NCBI GenBank assembly: GCA_913054115.1
Contig: CAJXIS010000061.1
Location: forward strand, 1-9,332
Source: an uncultured Acidimicrobiaceae bacterium
GTDB lineage: Bacteria > Actinomycetota > Acidimicrobiia > Acidimicrobiales > MedAcidi-G1
Reading direction: 5' to 3'
DNA: 9,332 nt
This document shows, piece after piece, positions 1 through 5,890 of the stretch. Position 1 is the first letter of the stretch; each line of letters begins with the position of its first letter. The position numbers were made by a program, and so were the translations under genes. The notes beneath the pieces were generated by a model. That model ran no database searches. It was not told the DNA's origin and saw only the letters and a program-made list of their open reading frames with translations.

Positions 1-1009
1 CCACGGCGATGGCCACCGAGGTCACGACGATGCCGGCCACCGGAGTGCCACGATCGCCGACCGAGCCGAAACGGGCCGGCAGCAGCCCATCGCGTGCCAT
101 GGCCATCGGGTACCGGGCCGCCGCCATGATCCCTGCGTTCACCGCTGAGGCGAATGCGGCGAGGGCCGCTACCACGACCAGCCACGCCCCGATCCCCGGC
201 ATCACCGCCTTCGCTGCGGTGTGGATCGGCGCCAGGTCCTCGTGGAGCAACTCGGGCGGCACGACGGCGACGGCGACGAGCACCCCGAGCGTGTAGAGCA
301 CCGTGGCGACCACCAGCGAGAGGCCCATCCCCAGGGGAATGCGCTGGGACGGGTCCTCGACCTCCTCGGCGGCGCTGGCCACCTTGGTCAGGCCGCCATA
401 CGAGACGAACACCAGCCCGACGACCGCGAACACGCCCGACGATCCCGTCGTGAAGAACGGATCGAGGTTCGACCCGTCGAAGCCCCGCGACCGGGTCTCG
501 AGCAGTCCGTGGACGAGGAACCAGCCGAGGACGACGAGGATGAAGCCGACCAGCCAGAGTTGCAGCGAGGCACTGGCCTTCGAGCCGACGATGTTGACCA
601 CCATGAACAGGCCGATGAGCACCAGGGCAAGCGAGCGGCTATCGAAGTCCACGATCAGCACCAGGTAGGCGCTCATGCCGACCATGGCGAAGGCGTCCTT
701 GAGCACCAGCGACAGCCAGGTGCCGAAGCCGGCCACGGTGCCGACCGACGGACCCAGCGCCCGTTCGAGGAAGTAGTAGGCGCCTCCCGCCTTCGGCAGT
801 GCGGTCGAGAGTTCGGCCACGCTGAGCATGGCGGGCACGGCGAGGAGGCCGGCGATCGGGTAGGCGAGGATGGCGGCAGGGCCGGCTTTGGCCGCCGCCA
901 GGCCGGGCAGCAGGAACAGGCCCGACGAGAGCATCGCCCCCGTCGAGAGGGCGAACACGTGGCGCAGGCCCAACGAACGGGTCAGACGGCCGTTCCCCCC
1001 GGCTCCCAT
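1..1009 (-). CDS. APC-family amino acid/polyamine permease, partial (C-terminus beyond window edge)
   Basis: The reverse strand reads without a stop from ATG at 1009 to the window edge and gives 336 residues of a very hydrophobic protein. About nine membrane segments are visible (roughly residues 14-37, 41-62, 85-120, 125-141, 146-167, 189-208, 225-250, 268-296 and 321 onward). The first carries the glycine-rich GAMLSSGLF stretch that APC transporters use to bind the substrate amino group. Other family signatures are AELSTALPKAGGAYYFLERALG (66-87, shown only as its ends matter: AELS and GGAYYF), FVSYGGLTKVASAAEEV (201-217) and NAGIMAAARYPMAMARDG near 291-308. The protein should move amino acids, polyamines or similar amines across the inner membrane; the substrate cannot be told. 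An in-frame TAG lies 9 bp before the ATG, so no longer start exists. Only weak ribosome-binding sequence precedes it. It follows the hydrolase gene by 55 bp on the same strand and may be co-transcribed. Confidence 0.88.
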   Translation of the reverse strand, partial: MGAGGNGRLTRSLGLRHVFALSTGAMLSSGLFLLPGLAAAKAGPAAILAYPIAGLLAVPAMLSVAELSTALPKAGGAYYFLERALGPSVGTVAGFGTWLSLVLKDAFAMVGMSAYLVLIVDFDSRSLALVLIGLFMVVNIVGSKASASLQLWLVGFILVVLGWFLVHGLLETRSRGFDGSNLDPFFTTGSSGVFAVVGLVFVSYGGLTKVASAAEEVEDPSQRIPLGMGLSLVVATVLYTLGVLVAVAVVPPELLHEDLAPIHTAAKAVMPGIGAWLVVVAALAAFASAVNAGIMAAARYPMAMARDGLLPARFGSVGDRGTPVAGIVVTSVAIAV

Positions 1010-1064
1010 CCCAACAACCTAGGCGAGCCCGGGCGGAGCCGGGAACCGGCCGAGCCGATGTGGG

Positions 1065-2051
1065 TCAGACGGGGGTGGGCGAGCCGAGGAAGTCGAGGAG
1101 TGCGCTGTTGACCCCGGGTGCGTCCTCCTGCTGCATCCAGTGGCCGACGCCAGGGAGGATCACCGAGGCGTGCAGGTTCGGCAGGGTCTGCGGATATCGG
1201 GAGATGCTCCCGGCCCCCCACATGGTCGGACCGTCCCGCTCGCCGCCGATGAACAGGGAGGGTTGCCTGATCGGCGCCCGGTGGAAGGCCCGCAGGTCCT
1301 CCCAGTCGAGGTCGACGCAGCGGTAGCGGTTGAGGCCGCCGCTGAATCCGGCCCGTTCGAACTCGGCGGCGTAGAACGCCAGGTCGTCCGACGAGAGCCA
1401 GGGCAGGGGCCCGTCCGGGTACCGGAAGCGGTCCTGGAGTTGGGTGCCCGGGGCGACCCAGGCCATCGGCCGCTCGCCCTCGGGCAGCGGAGGGACATCA
1501 CCCGAGGCGCAGTAGTAGAAGCCCTCCAGCCAGCGAGCCGGATCCTCAGCGATCTCGGCCTCGGCGCGGCCCGGCTCCTGGAAGTACTCGATGTAGAACT
1601 CCTCGTCGCCGCCGATGGCCCGGAACACGTCGGATGGCCGGTGCTCGTTGCGGGGGTCGTAGGCAACGGACAGGAGTGCCACGGCGCTGAAGACGTCCGG
1701 TCGGAGTCGGGCTGCTGCTGCGGCGATCGGCGATCCCCAGTCGTGGCCGACGATCACGGCGGTCGCCTCGCCCAGCGCCTCGACCACGCCGACGCAGTCG
1801 CCGGCCAGGTTGATGATGCGGTAGGCGTCGATCTCGGCGGGCGCCTCGGACGACCCGTAGCCCCGGACGTCGATGGCGGCCGCCCGGAAGCCGGCGCCGG
1901 CGAGGGCCACGAGCTGGTGGCGCCACGAGTACCACGACTCGGGGAAGCCGTGGACGAACAGGACCAGCGGTCCTTCGCCCACCTCGGCCACGTGGATGCG
2001 CATGCCGTGGGCATCGACGTCGTGGCGGTGGAGGCCGTCGATCTGCATCAT
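1065..2051 (-). CDS. alpha/beta hydrolase, soluble epoxide-hydrolase type
   Basis: This 328-residue cytoplasmic protein has the alpha/beta-hydrolase order seen in soluble epoxide hydrolases. The oxyanion motif HGFPESW is at 34-40 and the nucleophile elbow GHDWGS at 102-107, with Asp104 as nucleophile. The lid segment FYIEYFQEPGRAEAE (152-166) carries Tyr156, and GGLNRYR carries Tyr243; these are probably the two ring-opening tyrosines. Asp273 in GGERD and His304 in GVGHWMQQED complete the triad. The length is normal for the family. Expected activity is hydrolysis of an epoxide to a diol through an ester intermediate; haloalkane dehalogenase or another ester/lactone activity is less likely given the lid tyrosines. 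The start is the first ATG of an ATGATG pair: it overlaps the PIN gene's stop as ATGA and has AAGGGG eight bases upstream. The coupling to a toxin-like gene is unusual. Confidence 0.9.
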   Translation of the reverse strand: MMQIDGLHRHDVDAHGMRIHVAEVGEGPLVLFVHGFPESWYSWRHQLVALAGAGFRAAAIDVRGYGSSEAPAEIDAYRIINLAGDCVGVVEALGEATAVIVGHDWGSPIAAAAARLRPDVFSAVALLSVAYDPRNEHRPSDVFRAIGGDEEFYIEYFQEPGRAEAEIAEDPARWLEGFYYCASGDVPPLPEGERPMAWVAPGTQLQDRFRYPDGPLPWLSSDDLAFYAAEFERAGFSGGLNRYRCVDLDWEDLRAFHRAPIRQPSLFIGGERDGPTMWGAGSISRYPQTLPNLHASVILPGVGHWMQQEDAPGVNSALLDFLGSPTPV

Positions 2052-2500
2052 GGGAGTTGCCCCTTGTCGCTGTCCGGGCGCCCCGGGTCCTCGACCGTGA
2101 CGCCCCGCACCATCGTGCCGTGCGGCAGGGCCTCGGTCAGCAGCCGGGAACAGCCGGCCGCAGCCGCAGCCTCGACCACGAGTGCGTCGCGGACCGGGAG
2201 GCCGTGCTCCTCGGCGGTGTCGGCAGCGGCCAGGACGAGGTCGGCGTCGAAGGGGACGACGTGGAGCTCCGCCAGGTCGGCCAGTGCCCGTCGCGCGGTC
2301 ACCGGTGGCAGGGGACGGGCCATGCGTGCGGTGACCACGTCGAAGAACTCGGCGAGCACCTGGGCCGACACGACGAGCGCCGGACCGCCTTCGTCGGGTA
2401 CGACGCCGACGACCGCCCGTGCCGCCGCCTGACGGGCCGGCTCGTCGTCGTCGAAGAGTCGGACGAGGACCGACGTGTCGACGAAGACGCCCCCGCTCAC
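2048..2500 (-). CDS. PIN-domain protein, VapC-like putative ribonuclease toxin
   Basis: A 150-residue protein starting at GTG inside a GTGA overlap with the upstream antitoxin-like gene. It shows the PIN nuclease pattern: FVDTSVLVRLF with Asp8, SAQVLAEFF with Glu51, and LPVRDALVVEAA with Asp105. The usual last acidic position, often TED in VapC proteins, reads TEA here (Thr122-Glu123-Ala124), so the metal site may lean on Glu123 or be weakened. PIN toxins of type II systems cleave RNA (tRNA, rRNA or mRNA) using Mg2+ or Mn2+ and are held inactive by a partner antitoxin. The tail after residue 138 (PGRPDSDKGQLP) is polar and probably disordered. It sits between the antitoxin-like gene and an epoxide-hydrolase-like gene, with 4-bp overlaps on both sides. 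PIN assignment is firm; activity as a toxin is inferred. Confidence 0.87.
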   Translation of the reverse strand: MSGGVFVDTSVLVRLFDDDEPARQAAARAVVGVVPDEGGPALVVSAQVLAEFFDVVTARMARPLPPVTARRALADLAELHVVPFDADLVLAAADTAEEHGLPVRDALVVEAAAAAGCSRLLTEALPHGTMVRGVTVEDPGRPDSDKGQLP

Positions 2501-2718
2501 GGGGCGCCCCCGGCCGTGATCTCGCGACCCCCCGAGCCGGCGGCCGACGAAACCGACAGGCCGACCAGCCGACGGCGCGCCGCAGCGGCCCGGTCGCCGG
2601 CCGCATAGGCGATCAACAGGTCGCGGACTACGGCGTTGACCGAGGTCCCCTGTTCGGCGGCGCGAACCCTGGCCCTGCGCAGGAGGTCGTCATCGACGGC
2701 GAGCGTGAGGTTGGCCAT
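2497..2718 (-). CDS. ribbon-helix-helix antitoxin, VapB-like
   Basis: A 73-residue protein with a ribbon-helix-helix N-terminus: strand NLTLAVDDD (3-11), helix LLRRARVRAAEQG (12-24), then the TSVNAVVRDLLIAYA helix (25-39). Such proteins dimerise, bind an operator at their own promoter and neutralise the toxin with their C-terminus. After the linker RRRLVGLS the tail reads SAAGSGGREITAGGAP. In similar VapB proteins the GSGGR stretch is usually followed by an acidic, tryptophan-containing helix that fills the toxin active site; here the protein stops soon after, so the neutralising tail looks short (a comparison from memory). It overlaps the PIN gene by 4 bp (GTGA). No Shine-Dalgarno sequence precedes the ATG. 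A 27-bp imperfect palindrome lies 7 bases upstream and is probably its operator. Confidence 0.85.
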   Translation of the reverse strand: MANLTLAVDDDLLRRARVRAAEQGTSVNAVVRDLLIAYAAGDRAAAARRRLVGLSVSSAAGSGGREITAGGAP

Positions 2719-2724
2719 GGGTTA

Positions 2725-2751
2725 TGTGTAGCACAGTATCCGTGTAACACA
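2725..2751. promoter_or_regulatory. imperfect palindrome, putative autoregulatory operator of the antitoxin-toxin operon
   Basis: Read on the minus strand, the outer arms are TGTGTnnCAC and GTGnnACACA, giving a 27-bp imperfect dyad. It also contains two direct copies of GTGYTACAC, 16 bp apart start to start. A possible -10 box TACTGT (2738-2733) lies inside it and would place transcription start only a few bases before the ATG at 2718. This is the expected layout for RHH antitoxin autorepression. The symmetry is seen; binding is inferred. Confidence 0.5.
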
Positions 2752-2772
2752 GGCTCCATCGACGAATCCTGG

Positions 2773-3894
2773 TCAGCGGAACCTCGGGATCACGTGTTCG
2801 CCGATGTTGCGGATCGTCTCGAGCATGGCCCACTGGGGCACCGTGCCCATCTGGTTCAGGAACAGAATCTCGTCGGCACCCGCCTCGACGAGGCGCTCGA
2901 CGTAGCCGATGCAGTCGTCCACGGTGCCGTAGGCGTGGTTGGGGTTGAGCATCGCCATGGCCGGGTCGCCGAAGTCCATGGTGACGACCTCGGAGCCGAT
3001 CCGCCCCGAGATGACCTCGATGCCGTCCCCCCTGATCGTCGTGGGGTCGTCCCACGAGTCCGGGTCTGGCAGCGGCATCTTCCCGTGGCTGGCCCAGTGC
3101 GAGATGGCCTCGAGGAAGAACCGCTGGCCCCGCAGCCCGATGCGCCGCGCCTCGATCCCGTCGTCGAGGACGATGGCCGGGCACAGGGCGGCCAGGTGCT
3201 CGTTGGGGGCCGACCCCACCTGGTCCTCGGGCCGGCGGCCGGCGAACGCGGTGCGGTACACCTCGTTCTTGACCGCCACCTCCTCGGGCCCGCCGAAGCC
3301 CAGCACCAGCGCCCCGATGCCGCGGCCGCCGGCGTCGAGCAGCGTCGCCGTGCTCGTGCACGCCTGGTACAGCGGCGGGTGGGGGTCCTGCAGGGGCTTG
3401 GGGTGGACGGGTCGGGGAGGGATGTCGATGAACTCGCCGTGGTGTTCGACCACCTCCTCGGTGAAGAACCTCGGGATCAACTGCATCGCCTCGGCGATCA
3501 CCGGCGGCAGCGCCTCGAGCTCGTAGCCGAAGGTGCCGGCCTCCTGCTGCGTGGCGCCCTTGCCCATCCCGAAGTGGACCCGCCCTCCTGAGAGGATGTC
3601 GAGGGTGGCGATCCGCTCCGCCACCTTCACCGGGTGGTTCATCTGCGGCGGCAGGCAGACCACGCCGTGACCGAGTCCGATGCGGTTGGTCCGACCGGCC
3701 AGGTAGGCCAGGAAGGTCTCGGGTGCGCTCATGTGCGCATAGTGGGTGAGCGCCGTGTGTTCCACGGCCCAGATCACGTCGAAGTCCAGTTCCTCGGCGA
3801 GCAGCGACTGCTCGACGATGTCGGCGAACACCTGCCGCTCGTTGGCCGGCGACGGGTCGGCCATCTGTGCCTCGTAGATCAGCGAGAACCGCAT
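2773..3894 (-). CDS. LLM-class flavin-dependent oxidoreductase (luciferase-like monooxygenase family)
   Basis: A 373-residue TIM-barrel protein of the bacterial luciferase-like family. Recognisable stretches are MRFSLIYEAQ (first strand), DFDVIWAVEHTAL (38-49), AGRTNRIGLGHGVVCLPPQ (66-84), HPVKVAERIATLDILSGGR (87-105), HFGMGKGATQQEAGTFGY (107-124) and, near the C-terminus, EAGADEILFLNQMG (337-350). These enzymes use reduced FMN or coenzyme F420 to oxidise or reduce small organic substrates; neither the cofactor nor the substrate can be decided from the sequence. The start is well fixed: GGGAGG lies four bases before the ATG at 3894, although the frame stays open for more than 180 codons upstream as antisense of the regulator gene. 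It is divergent from a TetR-family gene, and a palindromic operator lies 21 bases upstream of its start codon, so repression by that regulator with release by a ligand is likely. Confidence 0.9.
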   Translation of the reverse strand: MRFSLIYEAQMADPSPANERQVFADIVEQSLLAEELDFDVIWAVEHTALTHYAHMSAPETFLAYLAGRTNRIGLGHGVVCLPPQMNHPVKVAERIATLDILSGGRVHFGMGKGATQQEAGTFGYELEALPPVIAEAMQLIPRFFTEEVVEHHGEFIDIPPRPVHPKPLQDPHPPLYQACTSTATLLDAGGRGIGALVLGFGGPEEVAVKNEVYRTAFAGRRPEDQVGSAPNEHLAALCPAIVLDDGIEARRIGLRGQRFFLEAISHWASHGKMPLPDPDSWDDPTTIRGDGIEVISGRIGSEVVTMDFGDPAMAMLNPNHAYGTVDDCIGYVERLVEAGADEILFLNQMGTVPQWAMLETIRNIGEHVIPRFR

Positions 3895-3898
3895 CGAA

Positions 3899-3904
3899 CC
3901 TCCC
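3899..3904 (-). promoter_or_regulatory. ribosome binding site that decides the LLM oxidoreductase start
   Basis: The minus strand reads GGGAGG, then TTCG, then ATG at 3894. It is one of the strongest Shine-Dalgarno matches in the window and argues against the much longer open frame upstream. Confidence 0.7.
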
Positions 3905-3915
3905 GGGGTGGCAGA

Positions 3916-3934
3916 GTGTGGCCATCGGCCACAC
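3916..3934. promoter_or_regulatory. TetR operator candidate, site 1
   Basis: Perfect palindrome GTGTGGCC-ATC-GGCCACAC (8-bp arms, 3-bp centre), located 21 bp upstream of the LLM oxidoreductase start. Its 17-bp core TGTGGCCATCGGCCACA differs from site 2 at only two central bases. The centres of the two sites are 33 bp apart, about three helical turns. Confidence 0.75.
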
Positions 3935-3944
3935 CTTGATCTGC

Positions 3945-3950
3945 TAGTAT
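3945..3950 (+). promoter_or_regulatory. candidate -10 box for the TetR gene
   Basis: TAGTAT fits the actinobacterial TAnnnT pattern. Usual spacing puts transcription start at about 3957-3958, which coincides with the second in-frame ATG. No Shine-Dalgarno sequence is present, so a leaderless mRNA is plausible. No clear -35 element was seen. Confidence 0.4.
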
Positions 3951-3966
3951 GTGGCCAATGGCCACA
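3950..3966. promoter_or_regulatory. TetR operator candidate, site 2
   Basis: Palindrome TGTGGCC-AAT-GGCCACA (7-bp perfect arms). It covers the likely start codon of the TetR gene (ATG at 3958) and overlaps the last base of the candidate -10 box at 3945-3950, so binding here would block the regulator's own transcription. It repeats the site 1 consensus TGTGGCCANNGGCCACA. Confidence 0.75.
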
Positions 3967-4479
3967 CATGTCAAGCCCACGGGTCGGGACGAGATCGTCG
4001 ACGCCGTTCTCGACGCCGCCGAACGCCTCTTCGCCGACCACGGACCAGCCCATGTCTCGATGCGGGGGATCGCCGCAGAGGCGGGCGTCACCTACAGCCT
4101 CCTGAACCGCCACCTCGGCAGCAGGGAGGCACTGCTCGAACGTGTCCTGGTCCGGATCGAGGACCGTTGGGACCGACGTGACGTCCCCGACCGGGAGATC
4201 GTCGCCACGATTCTCGGCGACCGTCGAGACCCCGGCATCCACCTGCGGCTCCTGGCCTGGGCCCTGCTCACCGGCGAAGGAGACGTCCACACCCGCCACG
4301 TCTCGGCCCTCCGCCGACTCGGCGACGGCACCGACGACCCCGAGCAGGCGGCCGCCGACCTGGCGCAGGTCTTCGGATGGCGCTTCTTCGGAGGTTTCCT
4401 CACCGAGACCCTGGGCCTCGACACCGTTGCCGCCGACCGGGTCCACCGGCAGATACGGGACCGCCTCGTCGAACGATGA
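3958..4479 (+). CDS. TetR/AcrR-family transcriptional regulator
   Basis: A 173-residue one-component repressor. The N-terminal DNA-binding domain reads DEIVDAVLDAAERLFADHG (11-29), then the helix-turn-helix VSMRGIAAEAGVTYSLLNRHLG (33-54) and SREALLERVL (55-64), the normal TetR three-helix head. The remaining ~105 residues form a short ligand/dimerisation domain with no recognisable binding motif. An in-frame ATG at 3949 would add three residues, but ATG 3958 fits a leaderless transcript from the TAGTAT box. The gene diverges from the LLM oxidoreductase, with two matching palindromes between them. It is therefore probably an autorepressor that also controls that enzyme, released by a hydrophobic or acyl-CoA-type ligand (inferred). 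The acyl-CoA dehydrogenase 79 bp downstream on the same strand may be partly co-transcribed. Confidence 0.88.
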   Translation: MATHVKPTGRDEIVDAVLDAAERLFADHGPAHVSMRGIAAEAGVTYSLLNRHLGSREALLERVLVRIEDRWDRRDVPDREIVATILGDRRDPGIHLRLLAWALLTGEGDVHTRHVSALRRLGDGTDDPEQAAADLAQVFGWRFFGGFLTETLGLDTVAADRVHRQIRDRLVER

Positions 4480-4513
4480 CCCGGCTGGGGCACGCCGACC
4501 GCTCCTGTCCTAG

Positions 4514-4528
4514 GTTCGACGGTCGAAC
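4514..4528. promoter_or_regulatory. perfect 15-bp palindrome upstream of the acyl-CoA dehydrogenase, putative operator
   Basis: GTTCGAC-G-GTCGAAC has 7-bp perfect arms around one base and ends 30 bp before the start codon. A possible -10 box TAGGTT (4511-4516) overlaps its left arm, which suggests an operator rather than a terminator; there is also no T-tract. It is unlike the TGTGGCCA sites of the adjacent TetR gene, so a different regulator is implied. Confidence 0.4.
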
Positions 4529-4558
4529 GCCCTCCCCCTGACCCCCCACGAGGACCTC

Positions 4559-5881
4559 ATGGCCATCGGACCCGGACTGCACATCGAAGACCCCAGCGAC
4601 GCCAGCCTCAACCTGGCCATGTCGGACAAGGCCCGGCCCCTCTACGACGCCGTCGTCGACTTCATCGCCTCCGAGGTCGAGCCGGTCACCCTCGAGTTCC
4701 ACCAGTTGGGCGAGGTACGCGAGGACCACTGGGGCTACCACCCGGGCCAGCTCGACATCCTCGACAAGCTCAAGGCCAAGGCCCGCGAGAAGGGGCTGTG
4801 GAACTTCTTCCTCCCCGACGCCGAGACCGGTGAGGGCCTCTCCAACCTCGACTACGCCTACATCGCCTCCGAGCTCGGCAAGAACCCGCTCGCCTCCGAG
4901 AGCCTCAACTGCTCGGCCCCCGACACGGGCAACATGGAGGTCCTCGAACGGGTCGGCACCCCCGAACAGAAGAAGCAGTGGCTCGAGCCGTTGCTCGCCG
5001 GCGAGATCCGCTCCGCCTACGCCATGACCGAACCCGACCTGGCCTCGTCCGACGCCAAGAACATCGCCTGTCAGGCCGTGCGCGACGGCGACGAATGGGT
5101 CATCAACGGCACCAAGTACTACATCTCGGGCGCCGGCGACCCCCGCTGCAAGATCATGATCACCATGGTCCAGACCGACCCCGACGGGCCACCGCACCGG
5201 CGTCAGTCACAGATCCTCGTGCCGATCGACGCACCCGGACTCACCATCGACCATCCCATGCATGTGTTCGGCGACGACGACGCCCCCCACGGCCACATGC
5301 ACCTGACCTTCGACGAGTGCCGGGTGCCGTACGACAACATCCTCCTGGGCGAGGGCCGCGGCTTCGAGATCTCGCAGCTGCGGCTGGGCCCCGGCCGCAT
5401 CCACCACTGCATGCGCTCGATCGGCGCCGCCGAACGGGCCATCGAGCTGATGGTGCGACGGGGCCTCAGCCGACAGGCGTTCGGCAAGCCCCTCCTGAAC
5501 CTTGGCAAGAACATGGAGGTCGTGTCCAGGGCCCGCATCGACATCGAGTCGATGCGCCTCATGGTCCTGCGGGCCGCAAGGGCGATGGACACCATGGGCA
5601 ACGCCGAGGCCAGGGTCTGGATCAGCGCCGTCAAGGCGATGGTGCCCGAGAAGGTCTGCCGGATCATCGATGAGGCCATTCAGATCCACGGCGCCACCGG
5701 CGTGTCCCAGTGGACGCCGCTCGCCAGGCTCTACACCAGCCAGCGCACGCTCCGGCTGGCCGACGGCCCCGACGAGGTCCACCACTTCGTGGTCGCCCGC
5801 TTCGAGGCCGGCCGCTACGGCGACGGTCCTGGCGACGTCCCGATGCTCGACCACACCGGCCAGGTCTTCTCCGGTCCCTGA
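4559..5881 (+). CDS. acyl-CoA dehydrogenase family protein
   Basis: A 440-residue flavoenzyme with the full acyl-CoA dehydrogenase fold. The N-terminal helical domain includes EKGLWNFFLPDAETGEGLSN (77-96). The mid-domain has the FAD/substrate motif YAMTEPDLASSDAKN (154-168) and KYYISGAGDPRCK (186-198). The C-terminal helical domain has GPGRIHHCMRSIGAAERAIELM (278-299), RQAFGKPL (305-312), QIHGATGVSQWTPLARLY (375-392) and RLADGPDEVHHFVVAR (399-414). The enzyme should remove two hydrogens at C2-C3 of an acyl-CoA and pass electrons to electron-transfer flavoprotein. The ADGPDEVH ending and overall character recall the ACAD10/ACAD11-type branch (from memory), where the base position carries Asp in place of the Glu of YEGT in medium-chain enzymes. 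GAGG five bases before the ATG supports the start. Its stop is 9 bp from that of the convergent DprA-like gene. Confidence 0.92.
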   Translation: MAIGPGLHIEDPSDASLNLAMSDKARPLYDAVVDFIASEVEPVTLEFHQLGEVREDHWGYHPGQLDILDKLKAKAREKGLWNFFLPDAETGEGLSNLDYAYIASELGKNPLASESLNCSAPDTGNMEVLERVGTPEQKKQWLEPLLAGEIRSAYAMTEPDLASSDAKNIACQAVRDGDEWVINGTKYYISGAGDPRCKIMITMVQTDPDGPPHRRQSQILVPIDAPGLTIDHPMHVFGDDDAPHGHMHLTFDECRVPYDNILLGEGRGFEISQLRLGPGRIHHCMRSIGAAERAIELMVRRGLSRQAFGKPLLNLGKNMEVVSRARIDIESMRLMVLRAARAMDTMGNAEARVWISAVKAMVPEKVCRIIDEAIQIHGATGVSQWTPLARLYTSQRTLRLADGPDEVHHFVVARFEAGRYGDGPGDVPMLDHTGQVFSGP

Positions 5882-5890
5882 GCCAGAGGC

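Noticed and set aside
1038..1050. GCCGG-GAA-CCGGC hairpin between hydrolase and permease as a terminator
   Set aside because: The stem is only 5 bp, there is no T-tract, and such G+C stems are common by chance in this composition; the 55-bp gap otherwise holds nothing identifiable.
1140..2432. A 430-codon open frame on the plus strand opposite the hydrolase and PIN genes
   Set aside because: Mirror of two well-supported genes; its translation has no domain signature and no plausible ribosome-binding site was seen.
2052..2606. N-terminal extension of the hydrolase frame to 513 residues
   Set aside because: It overlaps the PIN and antitoxin genes in another frame and is arginine-rich noise; the alpha/beta-hydrolase fold begins right after ATG 2051.
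2419..3591. A 390-codon open frame on the plus strand across the RHH/LLM region
   Set aside because: It crosses the intergenic region and opposes conserved LLM motifs; composition is that of an antisense shadow.
3895..4446. N-terminal extension of the LLM oxidoreductase frame to 557 residues
   Set aside because: It would run antisense through the TetR gene and both operators; the GGGAGG-preceded ATG at 3894 begins exactly at the family's first beta strand.
4514..4528. Palindrome before the acyl-CoA dehydrogenase as a LexA/SOS box or TetR terminator
   Set aside because: The half-sites are inverted relative to the GAAC-N4-GTTC SOS pattern, and there is no T-tract after the stem.
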